Below are positions 1-8,074 of a DNA stretch of 64,000 nt, one piece after another (position 1 is the stretch's first letter; the number at the start of each line of letters is the position of its first letter). The stretch is taken from positions 1-64,000 of the forward strand of contig NZ_BJYL01000008.1 in the NCBI RefSeq assembly GCF_007991495.1. The letters run 5' to 3'. A program made the translations under genes and the position numbers. A model generated the notes under the pieces. The model was not told the origin of the DNA. It made no database searches and saw only the letters and a program-made list of their open reading frames with translations. This stretch comes from Sporosarcina luteola (GTDB taxonomy: Bacteria; Bacillota; Bacilli; Bacillales_A; Planococcaceae).

Positions 1-2502
1 TCAATTGGAACGCTTTTTATTAATGGTTGTATTTTTATCATTGGTCTGTTTATGATCCTTTTTGCTTTATATCGTCGACAGGAGCATGTGTTTTTCATAT
101 TTGGAATGTTTGCGATGCTCATTTCGGCTCGTGCTTTATTTTCAGTTCCCTTTTATTATACATTTGTATTTTTAGATATGTCTTGGCTATGGGGGACCCG
201 GCTCGAATACATTTTGACAGAGGCAAGTTCGATGTTTTACGTTATTTTATTATGGAAATGGCATGAAAAGGAATTCTCTAAAAAAGTTATGTATGGGTTA
301 GTTGTTATACATGCTGCCCTCATTGTTGCCACGTTGTTTACACAGCCTGTATTTTTCCAGGCACTCTTTTTTAAAGTGTTTTATTTAGCGATCCCTACTT
401 TTTTCTATTTAATTTACGTAAGTTACAAAAGCATTCGTAACCGTAATCGAACCGCAAAAATTAATTTGATCGGAATGGGAATTATCTTTCTGGCTTTCTT
501 TAACGATTTCGCAATCGGGAATAATTGGTACCAAGGATCGACACTCATGCTGCCGGCTGTGGGAATTTACGTAATGATCCATGTCCTCCTGATGAGTAGA
601 GATTTCGCGGAGAGGACGAAGAAAACGGAGCAGCAAAACAAGCAGCTTTTAGCTTTGAATTCATCGAACGAAGAGCTTGCGATTCAACTTCAACATGAGA
701 TTAAGCAAAAGGATGATTTTCTTGCCAACACATCCCATGAACTCAGGAACCCTTTACACGGCATTGTGAATATTGCACAGTCTATTTTACGTAATCGATT
801 CGATCAGTTGGATGAAAAAACGCAAAACGATTTGACGCTTCAATTGTCGATTGGTCATCATATGTCTCGAACGTTGGAAGATTTATTAGACATCACTCGC
901 TTGAAGGAACATCGTATCCGTTTACAAAAGGACCGACTTGACCTGCAAGCTATCTCCGCAGGTGTAGTGGATATGCTCAGAGTTTTAATTGAAAATAAAA
1001 ATATCGTAATGGACGTACGAATTCCGAGTGACTTTCCTCGTGTAGCGGGTGATAAAAATCGGCTCATTCAAATTTTGTTTAATCTTCTTCATAATGCAGT
1101 GAAATATACGGATGAAGGCACCATTACGATCGATGCTGATAGTCAAGATGGAAAAGCCTTTATTCATATTACCGATACGGGAATCGGGATTAATGAAAAA
1201 ACGTTACGGACGATATTTGACCCATATAAACAAGATGATTCAGGTATTACGGCAATCGGCGGCGGTCTTGGACTAGGGTTAAGTATTTGTAAACAGCTAG
1301 TGGAACTACATGGTGGAACGATAGAAGCGGAGTCTACTTTAGGTGAAGGTTCGGTATTTACATTTAGCTTGCCAATAGCGGAGGAATCTTTTGAACGGCA
1401 AGTAGATGAAACCACTTCAACTATGGAGATGGATGGACTCTCATTTAAAGATACACCAATTGCAATCAATTTAATGGAAGGAACCATTACAAAAAACAGT
1501 TCTACATTATACAGACCAAGAGTTTTAGCTGTTGACGATGATCCTGTAAATTTAAGGGTGCTTCAAAATATCCTTTCTGAGGACCAATACGAGGTGGAAG
1601 TTGTCACAAGTGCTAAAGAAGCATTGGAACGACTGGAATGGGGAGATTGGGATCTAATCATTTCAGATGTGATGATGCCTTCCATGTCGGGGTATGAGTT
1701 AACTCGTTCCATTCGTGAAAAGTATTCCATTTCTGAATTGCCAATTCTTCTTCTTACAGCGCGAAGTAACCCAGATGACATTTATACGGGCTTTTTAGCT
1801 GGTGCCAATGATTACGTTACTAAACCGGTTGATGCGGTTGAGTTAAATGTTCGGGTGCATGCGTTAACCGATTTACAAGCGTCCATTCAAGAGCGATTAT
1901 GGATGGAAGCTGCATGGCTGCAAGCACAAATACGCCCGCATTTTTTAATGAATACCCTGAACGCTATTGTATCATTGAGCGAAATTGATACGGCAAGAAT
2001 GGGCCGTCTTATTGAGAAGTTTACACATTATTTGCAGGGCAGTTTCTATATGAAAAACTTAGACAAGCTCGTCCCGCTTACACAGGAGTTGGAATTACTT
2101 GAATCCTATCTGTATATCGAGAAGGAGCGATTTGGTGATCGTCTTCAAATTAAATGGGAAGTAGATGAGGTTGAGGGGTTGATGATTCCGCCTCTATCCA
2201 TCCAAACGTTAGTGGAGAATGCGGTGAATCATGGGGTATTGAAACGAATCGATGGAGGAATCATAACGATACGAATCCGCCGCGGTGAGGGCTATACAGA
2301 GATTTCCGTTATCGATAATGGCGTTGGAATGGACGAAGAAGATATGAAGCAAATCCTCATCACCCAACCCGGCCAGAAAAAAGGCATCGGACTCGTCAAT
2401 ACCGAACAACGCTTAAAACGATTATACGGCAAAGGCTTGCGTGTTGACAGTACTCCCGATGTGGGAACGACAATTAGCTTTACGGTACCGTTTAAACATT
2501 GA
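1..2502 (+). CDS. Hybrid sensor kinase with 7TM input, HisKA kinase, receiver and LytS-type second kinase (5' partial)
   Basis: The reading frame is open from base 1, so the N-terminus lies outside the window; 833 residues are visible. The first ~200 residues hold several membrane helices resembling the 7TMR-DISM sensory region. A HisKA domain follows (SHELRNP, His near residue 246), then an HATPase with N-box NLLHNAVKY and the DTGIGI and GLGLGLS motifs. Next comes a receiver with phospho-acceptor Asp near 556 (IISDVMMP) and a KP motif. Last is a second kinase of the LytS/YehU type (QIRPHFLMNTLN, His near 647) with its own LVENAVNHG and DNGVGMD ATPase motifs. From known families this is a membrane phosphorelay sensor. 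Signal and output partner are unknown and no response regulator is adjacent downstream. Domain assignment is confident, role is not. Confidence 0.9.
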   Translation, partial: SIGTLFINGCIFIIGLFMILFALYRRQEHVFFIFGMFAMLISARALFSVPFYYTFVFLDMSWLWGTRLEYILTEASSMFYVILLWKWHEKEFSKKVMYGLVVIHAALIVATLFTQPVFFQALFFKVFYLAIPTFFYLIYVSYKSIRNRNRTAKINLIGMGIIFLAFFNDFAIGNNWYQGSTLMLPAVGIYVMIHVLLMSRDFAERTKKTEQQNKQLLALNSSNEELAIQLQHEIKQKDDFLANTSHELRNPLHGIVNIAQSILRNRFDQLDEKTQNDLTLQLSIGHHMSRTLEDLLDITRLKEHRIRLQKDRLDLQAISAGVVDMLRVLIENKNIVMDVRIPSDFPRVAGDKNRLIQILFNLLHNAVKYTDEGTITIDADSQDGKAFIHITDTGIGINEKTLRTIFDPYKQDDSGITAIGGGLGLGLSICKQLVELHGGTIEAESTLGEGSVFTFSLPIAEESFERQVDETTSTMEMDGLSFKDTPIAINLMEGTITKNSSTLYRPRVLAVDDDPVNLRVLQNILSEDQYEVEVVTSAKEALERLEWGDWDLIISDVMMPSMSGYELTRSIREKYSISELPILLLTARSNPDDIYTGFLAGANDYVTKPVDAVELNVRVHALTDLQASIQERLWMEAAWLQAQIRPHFLMNTLNAIVSLSEIDTARMGRLIEKFTHYLQGSFYMKNLDKLVPLTQELELLESYLYIEKERFGDRLQIKWEVDEVEGLMIPPLSIQTLVENAVNHGVLKRIDGGIITIRIRRGEGYTEISVIDNGVGMDEEDMKQILITQPGQKKGIGLVNTEQRLKRLYGKGLRVDSTPDVGTTISFTVPFKH

Positions 2503-2508
2503 AAAGAA

Positions 2509-2546
2509 TAGGTACCTGTTTGAGCAAGCTCTATGACAGGTACCTA
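2509..2546. terminator. Palindromic hairpin between convergent genes
   Basis: Two perfect 11-base arms (TAGGTACCTGT and its complement) flank a 16-base loop. The hairpin lies immediately after the kinase stop codon and just beyond the 3' end of the convergent lipoprotein gene. There is no long T-run, so it could be a bidirectional 3'-end structure more than a classical terminator. It resembles a variant of the GGTGCCTG palindromes found elsewhere in this window. Confidence 0.55.
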
Positions 2547-2568
2547 AACAAAAGACAATATGCAATTT

Positions 2569-3192
2569 TTATTCGTCCATCATCCCCGCCGATTTCAACT
2601 CGGAAAACGTGAACTCATCCCCATCTTCAAAAACGAATACTGTTTTAATGAGTCCAACTTCAGGTGCGTAGTAATGCATGGTTTTGCGACCTTTTATGTC
2701 ATCGGGGATGACGGTCGTCACTTCAATTACATTGTCATACTTGCCGGCGGGAACTTCCATCGTCAAGTCAGTTGCGGTCATGTAGCTGACGGATTTGTCG
2801 GGGTCGTTCTTGTCCCATTCCGGCTTGTTCGCAAGCTCCACGACATCGACTTCCTCTTTCCTCGTTACATTAACTACATAGATGTTTCTTAATGACTCTT
2901 CGCTTACTATGTATTCCTTCATCGTATCCGTGACCAATCCACCCGTATTGTGTGTGTATACCGTATCGGGTCCGTCCGAGTTGACGGATAGGTTCACAGT
3001 TTCGATCGACTCCAACTTTTCACCATCAGCACCGTATTGGAAATACGTTTTCGTCATGCCGATAGGCGGAAAGTATTCCGATACATTAATCGCTTCGGCC
3101 GCTTCCGAACTGACCGATTTGATATCCTTCGAACATCCGCTTAGCACAAGTACGAGCAATCCGATGAATAAAAATGTTTGTAATTTCTTCAT
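2569..3192 (-). CDS. Predicted lipoprotein of unknown function
   Basis: The 207-residue protein starts with a lipoprotein signal peptide ending in the lipobox LSGC (Cys20), so it should be attached to the outer face of the membrane. The start follows a good AAGGGGTGG ribosome-binding site. The mature part has alternating beta-like segments with no recognised catalytic motif. Phrases such as HYYAPEVGLIKTVF resemble the beta-rich secreted proteins of Bacillales that end in a EVGLV-K pattern. It is transcribed convergently with the upstream kinase gene and is probably monocistronic. Function not assigned. Confidence 0.75.
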   Translation of the reverse strand: MKKLQTFLFIGLLVLVLSGCSKDIKSVSSEAAEAINVSEYFPPIGMTKTYFQYGADGEKLESIETVNLSVNSDGPDTVYTHNTGGLVTDTMKEYIVSEESLRNIYVVNVTRKEEVDVVELANKPEWDKNDPDKSVSYMTATDLTMEVPAGKYDNVIEVTTVIPDDIKGRKTMHYYAPEVGLIKTVFVFEDGDEFTFSELKSAGMMDE

Positions 3193-3299
3193 TTATAGCC
3201 ACCCCTTTTTCAACTATTATCATATCATTGGTTTAGTTGAAAGAGTATAACTTTTTAGTTTGATTGATATTTCGGACCCTTATGCAACCTAGCATCCAG

Positions 3300-3660
3300 G
3301 CTCATCTGCTTAATTACCCACGAGCGGTACAATAAGAGCCGTTTAATTGCCCGTGGAAGCTTAATTTTCCTTCGAACGGTACATTAGGAGTCGTTTAATT
3401 GCCCGTAGGAGCTTAATTTTCACTCGAGCGGTACAATAAGAGCCGTTTAATTGCCCATGGAAGCTTAATTTTCGCTTGAGTGGCACATTAAGAGCCGTTT
3501 AATTGCCCGTAGGAGCTTAATTTTCCTTCGAACGGTACATTAAGAGCTGTTTAATTGCCCGTGGAAGCTTAATTTTCTCTCGAGCGGTACAATAAGGGCC
3601 GTTTAATTGCCCGTGGAAGCTTAATTTTCCTACGAACGGTACATTTAGAGCATTTTAATC
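3300..3660. repeat. 52-bp tandem repeat array (array 1)
   Basis: The marker GTTTAATTGC recurs at 3341, 3393, 3445, 3497, 3549 and 3601, an exact period of 52 bases with partial units at both ends. Units differ at several positions (TTCGAACGGTAC versus CTCGAGCGGTAC, for example), so the copies are diverged. As 52 is not a multiple of three and stops are present, it is not protein-coding. The reverse complement of a unit aligns without gaps, at roughly 70 percent by eye, to the units of the array at 51221-51511. No function is known to me. Confidence 0.9.
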
Positions 3661-3785
3661 GCGTCTTCTAATTTCTTCCGGGCTTCCTTTTCCCATACCT
3701 CAAATTGGACAGGCAACCGATCCGGACCTGGTTGTATCATGTTCATGTAGATTTGGTATTGCACGTTGTTTCCGATGTTAGTCAA
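3645..3785 (-). pseudogene. N-terminal remnant of an FMN-dependent alpha-hydroxy-acid (lactate) oxidase
   Basis: On the minus strand a TTG start preceded by GGGGGAGA opens a 46-codon frame. Its product has the signature NVQYQIYMNM followed by LPVQFEVWEKEARKKLED, which recalls the N-termini of lactate 2-monooxygenase / alpha-hydroxy-acid oxidases of Bacillales (normally about 380-400 residues). The frame stops exactly where the 52-bp array begins, and the stop codon lies inside the last repeat-like segment. The rest of the gene, including the FMN barrel, is absent. I read this as a gene truncated by, or fused to, the array. The family call rests on memory of the N-terminal pattern only. Confidence 0.5.
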
Positions 3786-4100
3786 ATTAAATCTCCCCCT
3801 TATTATCGACTACTCTAATTATAACATCTATTCAGATATTTGAAGTGTAATCCTCTAAGTAGTGGAAACTTCTAAATAGAAAAATCGTCAAGTATAGTTG
3901 AAGTCAATGCTTTTATAACTTTGTAGTGGGAGCTAATCTCGAGACAAAATAGTGGGTCATAATAACTAAGTCGTATGAAATTATAATTCCGATTCGACAA
4001 GAAAAGTGGTATAGTTACACTATGACTCTATTACTTTAATTTTCATAAACTAAAGTATATAGTGTCTATAAGTGATGGAATTGCAGAGTGGAGGAACAAA
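3786..4100. promoter_or_regulatory. AT-rich intergenic region upstream of uppS-like gene
   Basis: No gene is supported here. It carries the ribosome-binding site of the oxidase remnant on the minus strand. On the plus strand there is a possible sigma-A promoter with TCGACA at 3993-3998 and TACACT at 4015-4020 (16-base spacer). The downstream gene has GTGGAGG just before its chosen start. Confidence 0.35.
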
Positions 4101-4907
4101 ATGCTTGAAAAGATATGGTGGAAGAAGTCGTCGGATATAGAGGGGAAAACATTATCTGCCCGAGTGAACGATGTCCGGAAGAAAAATGTGCCGACTCATG
4201 TTGCCATTATCATGGATGGAAATGGACGTTGGGCAAGGCGACGCAATCTACCGCGAGTGGCAGGTCATCACGAAGGTATGAAGACAGTCCGGAAGATTAC
4301 CCGATTTGCGAACGAACTCGGCATTCGTGTTTTAACTTTATATGCTTTTTCAACCGAGAATTGGAAAAGGCCACGATTTGAAGTCGACTTCCTCATGAAG
4401 CTGCCTGTTGAGTTTTTATCCACATATTTGCCTGAACTTATTGAGGAGAATGTCAGGGTGGAAATGATCGGAGACTTTTCCGCATTGCCCTTATATACTC
4501 AAAAAGCCATCAAAAATGCGATGGAGGCTACAGCGCATAATGATGGATTGATTCTAAATTTCGCCATGAACTATGGCAGTCGTCATGAATTGGTGAATGT
4601 GGTGAAAAAGATTGGGGAATTAACAAAAAACGGAGATGTCCTTCCTGAAGATATCGATGAGTCCTTTATTCAATCACATTTAATGACTTGTCATTTACCT
4701 GAACCGGATTTATTAATCCGAACGAGCGGGGAAGTTCGACTTTCTAACTTCATGTTATGGCAGCTTGCCTATTCCGAATTAGTGTTCACAGAGGCTTATT
4801 GGCCAGATTTCGATGAAGAATGTCTACTTGATGCGATCGAAGAGTTCCAATTGAGGAGCAGGCGATTTGGCGGCGTTACTGATGAAGTTGAATTGATTAA
4901 AAAGTAA
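4101..4907 (+). CDS. uppS: Isoprenyl transferase (undecaprenyl diphosphate synthase family)
   Basis: The 268-residue protein carries the cis-prenyltransferase hallmarks: IMDGNGRWA with catalytic Asp39, FSTENW, and RTSGEVRLSNFMLWQ near residue 206. Family enzymes condense isopentenyl diphosphate units into undecaprenyl diphosphate, the lipid carrier for cell-wall synthesis. The ATG at 4101 is preferred over the in-frame upstream start at 4062 because GGAGG sits just before it. The usual neighbours of uppS in Firmicutes (frr, cdsA, dxr, rseP) are missing. The gene stands alone with its own terminator, so it may be a second paralogue. Enzyme class is confident; whether it is the housekeeping copy is uncertain. 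Confidence 0.9.
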   Translation: MLEKIWWKKSSDIEGKTLSARVNDVRKKNVPTHVAIIMDGNGRWARRRNLPRVAGHHEGMKTVRKITRFANELGIRVLTLYAFSTENWKRPRFEVDFLMKLPVEFLSTYLPELIEENVRVEMIGDFSALPLYTQKAIKNAMEATAHNDGLILNFAMNYGSRHELVNVVKKIGELTKNGDVLPEDIDESFIQSHLMTCHLPEPDLLIRTSGEVRLSNFMLWQLAYSELVFTEAYWPDFDEECLLDAIEEFQLRSRRFGGVTDEVELIKK

Positions 4908-4925
4908 ATGAACGTATAATGATAG

Positions 4926-4962
4926 CCGGCGGTGACGTTTTTAAGCGTTGCCGCCGTTTTTT
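4926..4962 (+). terminator. Rho-independent terminator after uppS-like gene
   Basis: A GC-rich stem (CGGCGG pairing with CCGCCG, extended imperfectly by GTGACG/CGTTGC) is followed by six T residues, 18 bases after the stop codon. Confidence 0.85.
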
Positions 4963-5405
4963 CATCCAAACCTACCTGAATTTCATACTCGTTGTTTCCC
5001 CTATTCTCCTCATCTTTCCTTTAAAACACAAGGAGTATTTTCCAGTCATTCGACTATTAACGCTAAAATAATGTCAAAATGTGCAAAAATAGAATAAATA
5101 TTTATGCACAAATCGACATAATGTTCAGTTAATTAAGGATATACTACTAGTACCATAAACTAAATAACCATGGGAACGATGATGTACGTCCTGTATGTGG
5201 GCACCTGGGACGTATGGAGTGAATGGTGCAACCGACCTGATTGAATGCGGAATAAATCCGATTTAATTAGGTTTTTATTATGGGGTGAAAATGAGAGGGG
5301 AGAGTTAGGCTTAAGTATGTGCCGCAGAAAATATTGAAGTTTAGATGAAGAATAAGGAATAGAGAAAAAGAAAAAATCCGGGGGAATATGGGAGATGATG
5401 ACTCT
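4963..5405. promoter_or_regulatory. Intergenic region upstream of response regulator 1
   Basis: About 440 bases without a supported gene. The stretch 5080-5160 is AT-rich and could hold the promoter. The purine-rich segment before 5405 supplies the ribosome-binding site. No clear riboswitch or RNA gene was recognised. Confidence 0.3.
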
Positions 5406-6044
5406 ATGAAAATCGTAATTGTTGATGATCATCCATTAGTTCGAAAAGGTTTAACGTCAATTCTTTCTCTTGAAACTGAACTTGAAGTAGTAGGTGAAGC
5501 TGCCGACAGTAAAGAGGCTATTCGCGTATTAGATACATTGAAACCGGATCTGACAATCGTCGATTTAAGGCTTGGTGACGAATCAGGTTTGGATTTGATT
5601 GAGGAAGCAAGGAGACAAGGAGCGACATGTAAATTTGTCATTTTGACTTCATCTGTAGAAAAGGAGCACTTCGCGCGTGCGCAGGAAATGGGCATCAATG
5701 GGTATGTCTTAAAAGAGGCATTTCCTGAAGAGTTATTGCATGCATTGCGTATGATTAAGAGAGGACGCACCTATTATGATCAAGGGATACTCGACGTAGT
5801 TGTAAAACCTGACCATTATAGCGCGGACAACCAGGTCGAAGTGCTGACACCGAAGGAATTGGAAGTGTTGATGGAGCTAGGAAAAGGACTTTCGAATAAA
5901 GAAATCTCCCGGAAGATGTACATTACAGAATATACCGTGAAGAAACATGTAAGCCAAGTGCTCGCAAAGCTTGAGCTTGCTGACAGGACACATGCTGCCT
6001 TATATGCCAATGCCACTGGGCTAGTCAGGTATGTGGTCGGTTGA
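5406..6044 (+). CDS. NarL/LuxR-type response regulator 1
   Basis: The 212-residue protein has an N-terminal receiver with acidic pair Asp7-Asp8, phospho-acceptor Asp53 (IVDLRLGDE), Thr near 82 (ILTSS) and the conserved Lys (YVLKEA). A linker leads to a C-terminal LuxR helix-turn-helix (LTPKELEVL ... NKEISRKMYI ... TVKKHVSQVLAKL). It should bind DNA as a phosphorylation-controlled dimer. The ATG at 5406 matches the usual MKIVIVDDH start; an ATG at 5388 is also possible. No kinase gene is adjacent. It faces a closely similar regulator and lies next to the surface-fibre locus, so it may control that locus (inference). Confidence 0.9.
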   Translation: MKIVIVDDHPLVRKGLTSILSLETELEVVGEAADSKEAIRVLDTLKPDLTIVDLRLGDESGLDLIEEARRQGATCKFVILTSSVEKEHFARAQEMGINGYVLKEAFPEELLHALRMIKRGRTYYDQGILDVVVKPDHYSADNQVEVLTPKELEVLMELGKGLSNKEISRKMYITEYTVKKHVSQVLAKLELADRTHAALYANATGLVRYVVG

Positions 6045-6046
6045 AT

Positions 6047-6096
6047 AAAAAACAACACCTTTTCGGGGGATTCCTCGTAAAGGTGTTGTTTTCTTT
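6047..6096. terminator. Bidirectional terminator between the two response regulators
   Basis: The arms AACAACACCTTTT and its near complement AAAGGTGTTGTT surround a short loop, with A-rich and T-rich flanks, so it can terminate both convergent genes. A closely related sequence (AGGTGTTGTTTTC at the 3' side) recurs at 13662-13698. Confidence 0.8.
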
Positions 6097-6113
6097 GTGC
6101 GGGCGGTACATTC

Positions 6114-6767
6114 TTAAACCAGCACGTCATGCTTAAATTGGACCAAACCTGTTTCGTTTGCAAAGAGGGCAGCTTGCGTCCGATCGCTAAGGTGTAATTT
6201 TGATAAGACCTGGCCGACATGTTTTTTTACCGTATTTTCGGAGATAAACAGGTTCTCGGCAATTTGCCTATTCGAAAACCCCATTCCAAGTTTTTGTAAT
6301 ACCTCTCTTTCCTTAGAGGTTAGTTGTTCTACATGGCTGTTTTCAACGAGCGTTTTCTTCTGTGATCGCATAAGCAAGTCTATGATATCTGGATCATAGT
6401 ATCTCCTCCCTCTTTGAATTACTTGGAGAGCATAAATGAGTTCTTCGGGATGTGCTTCCAATGAAATATAACCGTCCACATCCATTGCCTTCGACCGTTC
6501 AAAAGATAATGGATCCTTAGAATAGGTAAGAATTGCAAATTTGCAGGTGCACCCTAGTTGTCTTGCCTCATTAATTACTTCCAACCCACATTCATCTCCC
6601 AATTGGAAATCAACAATTACTAAATCAGGTTTTGCATTTTGAATTAGTAGAAGTGCTTCTTGTCTGTTCATCGCTTCTCCAATGACTTCCATTGTATCTA
6701 GTGATGACAGAATCGATATTAACCCTTTGCGGATGAGCGTTTGATCATCCACTATTACAATTTTCAT
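6114..6767 (-). CDS. NarL/LuxR-type response regulator 2, receiver Lys replaced
   Basis: The 217-residue product is a paralogue of response regulator 1. It has the acidic pair Asp7-Asp8, phospho-acceptor Asp53 (IVDFQLGDE), Thr in ILTYS, and a C-terminal LuxR helix-turn-helix (LTSKEREVL ... TVKKHVGQVLSKL). Where regulator 1 has YVLKEA this protein reads YISLEA, so the receiver Lys important for phospho-signalling is missing. This suggests altered or phosphorylation-independent behaviour. The ATG at 6767 is chosen; an in-frame TTG at 6785 is an alternative. It is transcribed away from the tasA-like gene, sharing about 550 bases of upstream DNA with it. Target genes are unknown. Confidence 0.88.
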   Translation of the reverse strand: MKIVIVDDQTLIRKGLISILSSLDTMEVIGEAMNRQEALLLIQNAKPDLVIVDFQLGDECGLEVINEARQLGCTCKFAILTYSKDPLSFERSKAMDVDGYISLEAHPEELIYALQVIQRGRRYYDPDIIDLLMRSQKKTLVENSHVEQLTSKEREVLQKLGMGFSNRQIAENLFISENTVKKHVGQVLSKLHLSDRTQAALFANETGLVQFKHDVLV

Positions 6768-7322
6768 TCTCCTCAATCCCCCCAACTCAAATGTATATCA
6801 GCGGTTAAAATTCCAGAATTCGTGCAAACGAACTAATAGAGATATTCTACCAAAGGATGCGAAAAGTTGAATGGCGCTAAAGTTTACCAAATAAACCCCT
6901 CGAAAGAATAATGTGAAGGTTTCGAAAAACTACTCTTTCGAGGGAGGATGAATTGTTTTTCTAGGTTTATACTGAACGTAGTTCCATTTCATAGTAATCA
7001 AAACGAGGTCAAAAGGAGGAGATGGCTGCTGATAAGAGATGCTTAAATCTATAAATGAATAGCTAAGAAATAATCGGCATTCTACTTCTTTTAACCTGCA
7101 TATGCAGATGAACGAACGTTAGCTATTCAGTCGAAGACTTCTCTATTGGGAGTGGGATGATCATCATTCCGGCAAAATGAAATAGTTGAAGCAAAATAAC
7201 TACCTGACTATGAAAATGGTGCATGGAACTATGTCCGCTTGATTAAAACGAAAATAGTTAAGTAACGAGTAAGTCTAAGCAATAATAAATCTAAAAAACC
7301 CAACTAATAGGAGGAAATTAAA
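6768..7322. promoter_or_regulatory. Divergent regulatory region between response regulator 2 and tasA-like gene
   Basis: No gene is supported. An imperfect dyad with arms at 6898-6907 (CCTCGAAAGA) and 6934-6943 encloses a third TCGAAAAA element, giving three CGAAA-type half-sites within 46 bases. These are candidate operators for a NarL-type regulator. The tasA-like gene has a strong AGGAGG ribosome-binding site before 7323. Confidence 0.4.
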
Positions 7323-7913
7323 ATGAACCTTAAAAAGAAACTAGCAATGAGCATCGCAACTGGAGCATTGGCTGTAAGTATGATTGGTGGAGGGACTTAT
7401 GCTTATTTCAATGATGTAGAAACAACAAACAACACATTTGCAGCAGGGACGTTGGATTTGGCAGTAAATCCATCAGTTATCATTGACGTTGATAATTTAA
7501 AGCCTGGCGATTGGATGCCACGTACTTTTGACTTGATAAACGATGGGACTTTGGATATTTCTAAAGTGTTTATTACTACAGATTATTCGTATGATGGGAC
7601 TGATGAAGACTTTGGAAAACATATCAAAGTTAATTTCCTTCGAAACGAAGATAAAAGCGGAATTCTACTTCCAAGCAATGTCATTATCAGCAAGACTTTG
7701 TATGAGTTGAAAAATATGAGCCCTGACGCTGTGAAAAATTTATCACATAGTATTTTTGCAGAAAAAAGTGGCTTAAAAGCAGGTACTAAAGACAAATTAG
7801 CCGTTCAGTTCGAATTTGTCGATAACGGCCAAGAACAAAATGATCTTCAAGGTGCTTCCCTACAACTTGAGTGGACATTTGATGCACAGCAGACTGATGG
7901 ACAAAAGAGATAA
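7323..7913 (+). CDS. tasA: TasA/camelysin (CalY) family fibre protein
   Basis: The 196-residue secreted protein has the SipW-type signal peptide GGGTYAYFND followed by NTFAAGTLDL, the standard opening of TasA/CalY proteins. The mature domain contains LKPGDWMPRTFDLINDGT and ends with a beta-sandwich-like C-terminus (LQLEWTFDAQ). TasA forms the main protein fibre of Bacillus biofilm matrix; cleavage here should fall between YA and YF. B. subtilis TasA is about 261 residues, so this is closer in size to CalY. The sipW gene two positions downstream supports the call. A hairpin just after the gene may let it be expressed more strongly than the genes behind it. Confidence 0.9.
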   Translation: MNLKKKLAMSIATGALAVSMIGGGTYAYFNDVETTNNTFAAGTLDLAVNPSVIIDVDNLKPGDWMPRTFDLINDGTLDISKVFITTDYSYDGTDEDFGKHIKVNFLRNEDKSGILLPSNVIISKTLYELKNMSPDAVKNLSHSIFAEKSGLKAGTKDKLAVQFEFVDNGQEQNDLQGASLQLEWTFDAQQTDGQKR

Positions 7914-7923
7914 CATCTATCCC

Positions 7924-7957
7924 GGGAGGAGAGCCCTTCTCCTCCCTCATTTTATTT
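7924..7957 (+). terminator. Hairpin after tasA-like gene, likely partial terminator
   Basis: Nine-base arms GGGAGGAGA and TCTCCTCCC around a five-base loop are followed by a T-rich TCATTTTATTT stretch. The position suits attenuation between an abundant fibre subunit and its accessory genes. Confidence 0.75.
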
Positions 7958-8074
7958 CACCAAGCCGTCTTTGATCGCACTTAAATATATTTCTCAACAT
8001 ATAACCTAATTTTATATTTTGAGGAATATATTAAAGGAAATTTCAAAAGCAAAAATTAGAAAGGCGGGATCAGG

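Noticed and set aside
2560-2892. Plus-strand frame overlapping the lipoprotein gene
   Set aside because: It lies antisense to a gene with a clear lipobox and ribosome-binding site and has no start signal of its own.
3300-3660. CRISPR array
   Set aside because: The full 52-base unit repeats continuously with scattered substitutions. There are no unique spacers between constant repeats and no cas genes in the window.
7022-7054. Ten-codon leader peptide after AAAGGAGGAG
   Set aside because: The ribosome-binding site is only two bases from the ATG, the peptide has no attenuator context, and such short frames are common by chance.
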